Positions 55,786-64,000 of a DNA stretch of 64,000 nucleotides are shown here, one piece after another. Each line of letters starts with the position of its first letter. Position 1 is the first letter of the stretch. A program made the translations under genes and the position numbers. The notes beneath the pieces were generated by a model that saw only the letters and a program-made list of their open reading frames with translations, did not search any database and was not told the DNA's origin. The stretch lies in contig NC_064824.1 in the NCBI RefSeq assembly GCF_024166365.1, positions 46,290,608 through 46,354,607 of the forward strand, in the 5' to 3' direction. The DNA comes from Elephas maximus indicus. Its lineage: Eukaryota > Chordata > Mammalia > Proboscidea > Elephantidae.

Positions 55786-56020
55786 GTGAGTAGAGGCATG
55801 CTTCCCCGGAGAGCACAAAAGGAGATGGGGTTGGTGCCAGCGGCCGCAGCTAAGGCAGAGCCTGGGCCAAGCCCGGGAATGGACTGAGTCCCTGGAGCTG
55901 CCCTGTGGTAGGATAGCCTCGTGGGGTCAGCGGAGCAGGGCTCCGGCCTCTGTGCCGGGCTCGAGCGTTTTGCCCTGGAGTGGGCAGCGAGCACTGCGCG
56001 CAGCCTGGGCAGGTCCAGAG

Positions 56021-56051
56021 GGCGTGTGTGTGCGTGTGTGTGCGTGTGTGT
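56021..56051. repeat. (TG)n-like microsatellite
   Basis: GTGTGTGTGCGTGTGTGTGC-type repeat inside the CpG island, downstream of the plus donor. Confidence 0.85.
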
Positions 56052-56450
56052 TGTGTTTGCGCGCAGAATGTGGGATGGAAATGTCAGAGAAGCTGCCAAG
56101 TTTAAGATGGGAGGAATCTTCTCCAGGAATAATTCAGCACCTTCCCAGGGCCAGGCGTGCGTCCACCGGGAACTCCAGCCGGAGGGAGTTCCCGGGCCGG
56201 CGGAGCGGCAGCCGCCCCACATGTTGCTGCGGGGGGGCGGTGGCCGTGGCCGGGCTGACCCACTCGGAGTTGCTACCCGGGGCGCGGTGCCGGGGAGCTT
56301 CTCCTCGCCGCTGGGTGACCGCGCGAGGCCCTTCGGCCACCCACTCGGACAACTTGGGAGGGAGCCGATCACCCACGGAGCCGGAACTTCGCCTGGCCTT
56401 GACTTGGCGCCCTGTTTTTTCTCTCTGGTAACAGCAGTTCGGTTGATTGA

Positions 56451-57053
56451 AATTTGGTTAAACAATTTCAGCCTAAAACTGTCGGTCGGTCTGTCTGACT
56501 TATTCTAATCCCCCACCAGTCTTACCGTCACCTCTCCTGCCCCAGGTCCCCAGTCTCGATCCTGTTACTGCGTGGTTAAAAACTTGACATTTGAACGTAT
56601 TTGCCTCTGGCATGGGCCCCGGCATCTTTAGTGTCACAATCCCTGTGGAACTCTAAAGACTTGTTATAATTTGGGTACTGGGAGGGGTAAGCAGATCTTT
56701 GTTAGCGACTTCTTGGTACAATGGCGTTGACCTCCCAGAGCATATGACAAAAAGAATGTTAAGCTTCTCCCTCTGGTAACCTACCCAAGGCTTGACCTCT
56801 AAAATTCAGTTTTCTTTGTGGGAGGCAAGGGAGTTTAGATTCTCCAGGGGGAAGCTTATTTCTTGTTAAATTGACTTGCGGTGACATACACTGTTCTGCT
56901 GTGCCCTGGCCAACCATTGCAGATGCCATGATATTATTAGAGCAATCCCCCTAAAGCCATTACATTTTCTCTGGAGTGAGAGGAACTTGAGGTAGCTGTT
57001 TAAAATTTTGGATCTGTACCTTATTTCTCAAGAAGACATTAATGGTTACTGTG
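56451..57053. other. Unique sequence downstream of the CpG island
   Basis: Probably the first intron of the plus transcript if that exists. No feature recognised. Confidence 0.4.
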
Positions 57054-57063
57054 TATGTGCTCA

Positions 57064-57257
57064 GGAGCTCTGGTGGCACTTACCTGCTGATGAAAGGTCT
57101 GTGGTTCGAACCCACCTGCCACTCAGCGGAAGAAAGATGTGGCGGTCTGCTTTCATAAAGATTTACAGTCTTGGAAACCTGCTGGGGCAGTTTTACTCTG
57201 TCCCATAGGGCTGCGGTGAGTCGGAATCCACTTGATGGCATGGGTTTGTTTTTTTTC
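57064..57257 (+). mobile_element. AfroSINE, extended-middle variant
   Basis: Flanked by a perfect 10-bp duplication TATGTGCTCA at 57054-57063 and 57258-57267. The head has a small deletion in the A-box area (GGTGGCACTTACCTGC). Confidence 0.93.
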
Positions 57258-57267
57258 TATGTGCTCA

Positions 57268-58687
57268 CATGTACCAAGTTTGCAGAAGATGTTTGCCAGT
57301 CGTCCATGGAATGGCTTAATGCACATTTATGTTAAACCCATTTAAATGTAAAACATCTATCTGTTTTCAATTTTAGTTTCTTCCTCTATCAAAAGCACCA
57401 GACTGAAACAGGACTTAAAAGAGGATTCCTTGTTTAAAGAGGTTTCACAGAACTCCAGTCCTGAGAGCACACAGTAAGCTTTTGAGCTTGTAGGCACACA
57501 AAGGCTGTTAGAAATTTTGAACTGGTTCCTTGGGTTAAAAATATCAGAAATCCTTCCAGACTAAAAAATTGTAGACACAATTCATGAGACTACATTTTGA
57601 AGCTCTTGACAACTTTGTTAGATGAATGTTCATAGCATGATGAATGTTTATAGCATGGTATGTGTAAATGGGCTGATTCTAGGCAGATGATGCCAGGTAA
57701 AAAATCAACGCATACGTTGCACAAGACTCTACAGTTTACATAGCACATTGAAATTTACTATTAAGGTGTCCGTGAGGAAGTCATATTTTTATCACCTCCT
57801 TTTTACAGGTGGAAAACAGGCTTTCAGAGAGAGTAAGTGACTTTTCCAAGGTGAATAGCTGAGCTCAAAGTCATTCTTCCCTATTTATTTCCTCCCTCCC
57901 TTTCTTCCTGGCTACATCTTTGGTGCTTGCCTACTTCTCATTTCTGTACCTCTTTTTACTATTCGACCCATTATTTCAGGGACCATTATATACCACTCCC
58001 AAAAGGCTTTGCTCTCTGCTGAATGTTGCTTAGCTCCCACTAAGGTGTGGGCTGATAAGGATCTAAAGAGGAAGTTAATAATGATTTTAAAGAACTACCC
58101 TTTTCAAAGGGTATATTAATTTTGTGAATGAGTTTTTAAATATACAAGTCATTAAAACGCCCAAAGAATGTTGCTGTAATGGTAGCAGGAAAATCTAGTA
58201 ATCTGTTGTGGCAGAGATGTTTGAGAGATAGACATCTCCTGCTTTGTAAGCAGAAACTCCTCATAAGCTACATAGACAATGACAATGAAGTCCTAATAAG
58301 TGATTATTTCATCAGTGCCATTCTTATTTTAAAAAGACTTGACAAAATAATTTACTTCAATAAACCCAAACCACTCTGGGAAAACAACAAAACAAAACAA
58401 AAACACCCATTTGTCAAAAGTCCTGAAATCCTCATTAACAAGTGTACGAATGCAGCAGAAGATATTGGTTAGAGAAAAATAATGTTTTTACTGACGTAAC
58501 TAGCAAGAAGGAGTTTACAGATATCTGCCTATCTGATTATTTATTAAAGGCCCATCATTTGCAAATTTGTTCTTGGAAAATCACTGCTCATGATATTTAT
58601 TTGTGGTGTTGTATAATATTAAGATGAATAGAATCAATTTTTCTTTGCATTAATGTGGTTAGGTGTTGAGTTTATTAGTAATAAACC
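57268..58687. other. Unique stretch with a MIR relic
   Basis: A reverse MIR is visible at about 57725-57870 (ATCACCTCCTTTTTACAGG, GTGACTTTTCCAAGGTGAAT). The rest is unassigned; frames at 58179-58627 have no motif. Confidence 0.5.
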
Positions 58688-58695
58688 CTAGTTAG

Positions 58696-58797
58696 GAGCC
58701 CTGGTGATGCAGCGTTTAAGAGCTTGCCTGCTAACTGAAAGCTTGGCAGTTTGAATCCACCAGCTACTCCTTGGAAACCCTGTGGGGTGCTTCTACT
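58696..58797 (+). mobile_element. AfroSINE head only, with target duplication
   Basis: Has the full tRNA-like head (GAGCCCTGGTGATGCAGCG, CAGTTTGAATCC) and body, but stops at GGGGTGCTTCTACT, lacking the RTE-like tail. The flanking CTAGTTAG at 58688-58695 recurs at 58798-58805. Confidence 0.82.
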
Positions 58798-58851
58798 CTA
58801 GTTAGCGTTTGGGCTTTGTTTTCAAGTCCTGCCATCACATGTACTAACTAT

Positions 58852-59028
58852 AAAAAAACAGTTGCTGTTGAGTTGATTTCAACTCATGACGATCCCATGT
58901 GTGTTGGAGTAGAACTGTGCTCCACAGGGTTTTCAACACCTGATGTTTTGGAAATAGATCATTAGGGCTTTCTGTCCAGGCACCTCTGGGTAGACTTGAA
59001 CATGACGCGTTAACCATTCTGCTTAGGA
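58852..59028 (-). mobile_element. AfroSINE, CCTGGGTGG subtype
   Basis: GTTGAGTTGATTTCAACTC, CCACAGGGTTTTCAACACC, TAGGGCTTTCTGTCCAGGC, GGGTAGACTTGAACATG. Older copy. Confidence 0.8.
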
Positions 59029-59730
59029 ACTTAAACTGACCGTAGGACTCCAGACAGTGATTGAACCTTTCTGTTCTTCAGTTTCTTTATGTGTGCAGCA
59101 TGAGTAATAATGGCACCTACCTTATGCAGCTTTTTAATTTATTCATTCAGCAGATATTTATCGAGTACCTTTTATGTGCCAGCACCATTCTAGGTGCTAG
59201 GGATAAATGCACAAACTACTTGCCAATGAAGTTTACAGTCTAGTGCTGGAGATTACATGACACGACGCATACAAAATGCTTAGCATAGTACATGACACAT
59301 AGTAAACGCCTCGTGATTGTTAGCTGTTGGTGTTAGACATTCATTCGGGAGATGTTTACTAACTGCAAGATAAGACACAGAATGGCATATATTTCCGTTC
59401 AGTTCAATTCAATTAAATACTCAAATGGACGATGGAACTCTAAAGTACATTTCTCTAAAAGGGAATGCAGTGCCGACATCTTAGGGAGAAAAAGTAAAAG
59501 CAATACTTAAAAAACCAAATTATCCATAGGAAAGTTGGGGAATATAAAAATTACCTTATGGGAGCCCAAATATGATAGGAAAATGAAAACTGTCATTCTC
59601 AAGTTATTTAAAATACTAAATAAATAAATAGAAGAAAATAAATGCAAGATTCTTAGTGTGAAATGATAAGGGAGGGTGCACTTGGCCTTCATTGTACCAA
59701 AGGTGTGCTCAGAGATAACAGAGAGTGTAA
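59029..59730. other. Unique stretch with an old dispersed patch
   Basis: About 59145-59260 (GATATTTATCGAGTACC, TTCTAGGTGCTAGGGATA) is a common old mammalian repeat wording of uncertain family. Otherwise unassigned. Confidence 0.4.
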
Positions 59731-60000
59731 ATGGATTCTTTGCTTCTGTTTTTGCTGAGTAACATTCCTACACCCAGGCTGCCTCAAACAACACAGACAT
59801 TGGAGGTAATAGATCAAGAAGTGGCAAGTGCACAGGGTATTCCAGACCTAATCAAAAAAAAAAAAAAAAAAATCAACAGACTAGATACAGATAAATCACC
59901 AAGACCGGATGACTTTCTCCCAAATGTATTGAAGAAACTTGTTGTGGAAGTGGTGGCTCTTTGGGGTATTGGCTGGTGGCCTGGGGGCTCCCCCTCAGGA
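59731..60000 (+). mobile_element. CR1-type LINE relic (RT approach region)
   Basis: The plus frame at 59731-60132 reads NIPTPRLPQTTQTLE, then IPDLIKKKKKKINRL, then DTDKSPRPDDFLPNVLKKL. The KSPxPDD...P.VLK pattern is the conserved start of the RT domain in CR1-clade LINEs. An A run at 59855-59873 lies inside. After about residue 75 the frame becomes unrecognisable. The element is a fragment without catalytic residues. Confidence 0.5.
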
Positions 60001-60745
60001 GAAAAATTTCAGGAAGGTCCCTGGGGCCATCACACCAGATCCCCTTCCTTGTGGATGACTGCGAGATCGGCGTTAAAATACACACCGATGACAGCAAATG
60101 CATATGAGTTATTTTGGAGAAACAGGGAGTAATGTATGAAAGTAACACAGAAAAGGTAGTGTTTTTAAACTTTCAAAAAGCCAGACCAGGTTTCAAATTC
60201 CAGTTTCTTCCCTATTCATGACCTTTTTGTTTTGAATAGGAAACTGGCCAAGAGTGGCAATAAATAGATACTACTCTGAGTGGACAAATAGGCTCTCCTG
60301 GGAAGTATTTCTGGGATAGTCTTATTTAACTCTTTTGTAAATATTTATAGATACATGCAGTTCTTATGAGTAAGTGAAAACCAAGCTGATAAGGTTGAAC
60401 CATAGGAACAACTTAAAAGACAACCTAAATGGGAAGGAAAAAAATAGAAGATTAAAGTCAAAATGGAAGATTGAAGATAAGTGTACTTGGGAAAATCAAT
60501 CCCAAGCACATTTATAGGAGGTGGTTTTAAATTCTGTCCCCATCAGCAGTCAGCATAATATTCTTTCAGTTCTCTAAAAAATACGTGTCCACCAAGTTTA
60601 AAGTCAGTGTTAAGAAAAGAGCAGGATATACAACTCTGTGTTTGTGTTATTCTATTTTTTAAATGCGTACTTGAGTAAGTTTATAAACCCTTTCTATCCG
60701 TTCATCTATCTGAAAAGAAATATATCAAAATATTAATAGTGACTT
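60001..60745. other. Unrecognised stretch
   Basis: No family or gene supported. Confidence 0.4.
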
Positions 60746-60755
60746 TCTCTGTATA

Positions 60756-60922
60756 GTGGAAACCCTGGTGGCACAGTGGTTAAGTGCTATAGCTGCTAAC
60801 CAAAAGGTTGGCAATTCGAGTCCACCAGGTGCTCCTTGGAAACTGTGGGGCAGTTCTACTCTGTCCTCTAGGGTCGCTATGAGTCAGAATCGATTTGAGG
60901 GCAATGGCTTGGGTTTGGGTTA
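60756..60922 (+). mobile_element. AfroSINE, full-length short form
   Basis: Flanked by a perfect 10-bp duplication TCTCTGTATA at 60746-60755 and 60923-60932. Well preserved. Confidence 0.95.
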
Positions 60923-61015
60923 TCTCTGTATATTATGGGATTACAAGTGATTTTTATTGTTTTCTTTTGCTTCAGTATTTTCCAAATTTTTAGAAATGAA
61001 GATATATTGTTCTTG

Positions 61016-61225
61016 TTGACTTCCCTGGGTGCCACAGATGGTTAAGTGCTCAGCTGCTAACTGAAAGGTTGGAGGTTGGAGTCCACCCAGAGGCACATCA
61101 GAAGAAGGACCTGGCAATCTACTTCTGAAAAATGGTGCATCGGAAACCCTATGGAGCACAGTTCTACTCTGACACACATGGGGTCACCCTGAGTCAAAAC
61201 CAACTCAGTGGTAACTGCGTTTTTC
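61016..61225 (+). mobile_element. AfroSINE, CCTGGGTGG subtype
   Basis: CTTCCCTGGGTGCCACAGAT, GGAGTCCACCCAGAGGCAC, CCTATGGAGCACAGTTC, CTGACACACATGGGGTCACC. Confidence 0.9.
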
Positions 61226-61527
61226 TTTTGTTTGTTTTATTGCTCTCATCAGAAAAAAAGCATTATGAAGATAAATTTTAATGTTACAATCTCAGGCTTC
61301 GTAAGTCTTACTGTAAGAAAGGCTCATTATCATTTCTATCTATATCTTCTGCAAATCTGTGGTTAAGAATTTTACCTCTTTATATTTCCTGAGTGCCCTG
61401 AGTATGAAAGTCACATGTAAATATATATATATTTTATATTAGGAAAAATGTGTTTGAAGATGAATGCTCCTGTTTTCCTTAGCTAATAAGACCTGGGAAA
61501 TTTAAAGCGATTCCATTTTTGCCATAA

Positions 61528-61694
61528 GGAGCCCTGGTGGCACAGTAGTTAAGAATTCATCTGCTGACCAAAAGGTTGGCAGTTCAAATCCACCAGACGC
61601 TCCTTGGAAACCCTATGGGGCAGTTCTACTCTGTCCTATAGGGTTGCTATGAGTCAGAATCAACTGGATGGCAATGGTTTTTTTTTTTTTTTAG
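61528..61694 (+). mobile_element. AfroSINE, full-length short form
   Basis: GGAGCCCTGGTGGCACAGTA, GGTTGGCAGTTCAAATCC, CCTATAGGGTTGCTATGAG, ending in a T15 run. No clear target duplication. Confidence 0.92.
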
Positions 61695-61737
61695 ACCAGG
61701 ATATGAAGAACCAAGTTAATGGAAGCATTGTTAGTTC

Positions 61738-61865
61738 CTTACTAGACTGTAAGCCCCGTGAAAGCAGGAACTAAGTCTGTTCCTTTTCCTTTGGACTCCA
61801 CAGTGTTTGCCTTGCTGCTTGACACATAGCAGCCTCCCAATAAACACTGCTGAATGTTTTGAATT
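61738..61865 (+). repeat. L2 3'-end relic
   Basis: GACTGTAAGCCCCGTGAAAG, CAGGAACTAAGTCTGTTCC, TTGACACATAGCAGCCTCC, CAATAAACACTGCTGAATG. Confidence 0.8.
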
Positions 61866-63197
61866 GAACGAAAGGGCTGAAAGCTCCCACGGACTCATAG
61901 ACAGTTGAACTAAGAAGAGACCCTGGAAACTACTTTGTCCTCTAGGGTCCCATGATTCACTCAATTTAATTATTTATCTGTAAATCCTCTTGACACCGAG
62001 TACCAGATAACCCTTAGACCACAAAGGGAAGTTTGTGTTAGTCATCTAGGACCCTCTGGCTTATCCTTAATTTTTGATCCAGGTCCTGCCACTTGCATCC
62101 TTCTTTTATTACATCTTGTTCCTGTGTTTTTGGACTGGTGTTTTATTTCTTTTCTTGGCTGTGGATTTTACCTCTCTCTTAGGCCTTGGCTTGGGTTTAC
62201 CTCCCTCATTCTCAACTCTGGACCCCTGTTGGCTCTGGCCCTTCCTGGTAAGCTAGAATCTTTGCAAGGAAGTAGTTTGTGCCTCCAAACTGTTAAATGT
62301 TATTCCTAGAACCCCAGAAGGATGTAAGAATCATAGTAAATTATTCTCCAACAACATCAGCTTAATAAGATGCCACAGTCAAAATACTGAGTAACATACC
62401 TGGTATCATCAGAAATAATCTTAGGGGAAGAACAGATGATTTAATATTTTTAATTATGTGAAATCTGGTGTGTGTGTGTGTTACTACAAGTAATTCTTAT
62501 TGTCATTCTTCAAGAAAGAAATACAGGAAGGAACCAGATAGAACATTCAGACGATCAAGTCGGTGCCCAGGAGTTGGCAAGGTGGCTATTATCTGATAAC
62601 AGGATATAAAGATAAGAACTCAAGATGGAAAGGTAAAGACTCAAGTGATAGGACCCTGTTCTATGTGTTATGAAGGTTACTGCAATGCCTGCTAAGGGGT
62701 CTTCTTAGATTCAACTGATCGTTCTGACTCTAAGACTATTATAGGTCACCCTTGGCACCAATTCTGTCAGAAGGCTATGGGACAGGAACCACTGCTTGCC
62801 ATCAGGTGGTCCTCTTTGTGGGAGTTTACATAGCACAGCTCAAATGCAGGGAGACCAGATCCACGTTGGACAGATGTAGGTGCCAGCCAGGAGGCCCCCA
62901 GGAGCGAATATCTCTTGTAACAAACCCAGTTACAAGAGCCACTGCCCTCAGAAACCACAAGCATGCTGTTGCCATCGGGAATTGATAGTTCTCCTGGTCT
63001 ATCAATCAGGAGTCATAGTTGTAACTGGTTATTAGGTGCTATAACTAGGAACCTGGTTGACGTTTTCATCCGTACCTGGTTGATAGCAGAGCTGGATGGG
63101 TAGATAAGTGAAGGTCAAATTCTCATGCACATAGTTAAAAATAGAATGAACTTGGATTTTTGTTGGAGAACAGTATAAAATGACTTCCAGATTCCTT
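61866..63197. other. Single-copy stretch
   Basis: A (TG)7 run is at 62468-62481. The 77-codon plus frame at 62752-62985 (short cysteine-bearing pieces, no known motif) and its minus counterpart are not supported as genes. Confidence 0.4.
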
Positions 63198-63403
63198 CTG
63201 GAGCCCCTGGGTGGTACAAACGGTTAACGCGCTGCTAACTGAAAAATTGGAGGTTCGCATCTACCCAATGCTGCCTGGGAAGAAAGGCATGATAATCTAC
63301 TTTCAAAAATCAGCCATTGAAAAGCCTTTGGAACAGAGTTCTATTCTGACACACGTGGAATTGCCATGAGCTGGCATTGACTCCATGGCACCTGGTTGCT
63401 AGT
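63198..63403 (+). mobile_element. AfroSINE, CCTGGGTGG subtype
   Basis: GGAGCCCCTGGGTGGTACAA, ACGGTTAACGCGCTGC, GAAGAAAGGCATGATAATC, CTGACACACGTGGAATTGCC. Confidence 0.9.
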
Positions 63404-63464
63404 AGAGCCCTTATGGAGATCTAATGTTATTTTTGCCACTTATACGTCAGTTTGTGGTACTGTG

Positions 63465-63562
63465 GTGGTTTGCATGGAAGTATGGCACAGGACTAGGCAG
63501 CGTTTAGTCAGTTATACATAAGGTCACTATGAGTCGGTGACGGCTCCATGGCAACTGACAAG
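63465..63562 (+). mobile_element. RTE LINE 3' tail scrap
   Basis: GGCACAGGACTAGGCAGCG, CATAAGGTCACTATGAGTCG, CTCCATGGCAACTGAC: the last part of the RTE 3' end, without the upstream body. Confidence 0.7.
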
Positions 63563-63579
63563 TGTTACTGTTTAGTAAC

Positions 63580-64000
63580 CCTCACAGCTGGACCAATAAG
63601 CAACATCATGATGAACGGAGAAAATATTGAAGTTGTCAAGGATTTCCTTTTACTTGGATTCACAATCAATACCCATGGAAGCAGCAGTCAAGAAGTCAAG
63701 TGATGCGTTGCATTGGGTACATCTGCTGTGAAAGATTTCTTTAAAGTGTTAAAAAGCAAAGATAGCACCTTGAAGACTAAGGTACACCTGACCCAAGCCA
63801 TGGTGTTTTCAGTCACCTTATATGCATGTGAAAGCTAGACAATGAATAAGGAAGACTGAAGAAGAATTGATGTCTTTGTATTATGGTGTTGGTGAAGAAT
63901 ATTGAATATAACATGGACCTCCAGAAGAATGAACAAATCTGTCTTGGAAGAAGTACAGCCAGAATGCTCCTTAGAAGCAGGGATAGTGAAACTTCGTCTC
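63580..64000 (+). mobile_element. RTE LINE fragment, continues past the window
   Basis: CACAGCTGGACCAATAAGC, GAGAAAATATTGAAGTTG, GTCAAGGATTTCCTTTTACT, GGAAGCAGCAGTCAAGAAG, then CAGAAGAATGAACAAATC and AATGCTCCTTAGAAGCAGG. Covers RTE sequence downstream of the YADD motif, with stops in frame, and is open at the right edge. Confidence 0.88.

Larger units (their letters stand above)
54480..56450. promoter_or_regulatory. CpG island, probable divergent promoter
   Basis: The only GC- and CpG-rich block in the window, densest at about 55.32-55.80 kb, and free of interspersed repeats. It contains a GC box GGGGCGGG at 54506-54513, CCAAT at 55472-55476, a reverse CCAAT (ATTGG) at 55519-55523 and a pyrimidine-rich CTCTCTCGCTTTCTCGCT region at about 55645-55665. 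No TATA box is seen. Splice-donor consensus occurs on plus at 55786 and on minus at 55349, with both CCAAT boxes between them. These traits are typical of a housekeeping or broadly used promoter firing both ways. A (TG)n stretch lies at 56021-56051. Long frames crossing the island on both strands are the usual stop-poor GC-rich artefacts. Confidence 0.85.

Noticed and set aside
55131..56465. A 444-codon minus-strand frame, and a 279-codon plus-strand frame at 55048-55887, across the CpG island
   Set aside because: GC-rich islands have few stop codons, so long frames arise by chance on several frames at once. The frames are rich in R, P, A and G, cross predicted splice donors, and show no domain.
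1..64000. tRNA genes at the many tRNA-like heads
   Set aside because: All have the SINE body and tail attached and are repeated across the window, so they are SINE promoters rather than tRNA genes.
1..64000. CRISPR arrays, operons, bacterial mobile systems or phage
   Set aside because: No regularly spaced repeats with unique spacers and no dense coding. The sequence is mammalian in every respect.

Overview
The window looks like mammalian nuclear DNA from an afrotherian, most likely an elephant or another paenungulate. The evidence is more than thirty copies of a tRNA-headed SINE of the AfroSINE type, several copies of an RTE (BovB-like) LINE that ends in the same 3' sequence as those SINEs, and L1, MIR, L2, Tigger and MER5-like repeats typical of placental mammals. 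I assigned the species by recognising the repeat families, not by a search. I found no intact protein-coding gene. Almost all of the short reading frames are chance frames or pieces of retroelement proteins.

Layout. 1-10 kb: largely single-copy sequence, with an RTE 3' half, several AfroSINEs (one SINE-in-SINE nest), MIR relics and a Tigger-type DNA transposon. 10-16 kb: a decayed gammaretrovirus-like pol relic on the plus strand, broken up by a SINE, an RTE tail and an LTR-like relic, followed by an L1 3'UTR copy. 16-30 kb: mostly single-copy, with scattered SINEs, MER5A, MIR, L2 and two L1 3'UTR copies. 30-36 kb: a dense nest of retroelements holding L1 pieces, a second pol relic of the same retroviral family on the minus strand, an L1 3' end that carries another L1 inside it, and an RTE fragment. 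36-41 kb: mostly single-copy. 41-49 kb: a second dense nest, with two L1s of different 3'UTR type, two solo LTRs with clean 5-bp duplications, an RTE and many SINEs. 49-54 kb: older L1 and unassigned relics.

The one gene-regulatory landmark is a CpG island at about 54.5-56.45 kb. It has two CCAAT boxes and GC boxes but no TATA box. A consensus splice donor lies on each strand, pointing outwards, as expected for a divergent promoter with two first exons. I could not name either transcript. If both exist, their remaining exons lie outside this window or are too short to recognise. From 56.5 kb to the end the sequence is intronic or intergenic in character, with SINEs, a CR1-type LINE relic and an RTE copy that runs off the right edge.

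How the parts relate: the RTE LINE probably supplied the machinery that copied the AfroSINEs, since both end in the same 3' sequence. L1 elements of two 3'UTR types inserted into the SINEs and into each other. The nesting order therefore gives a readable relative history of insertions.
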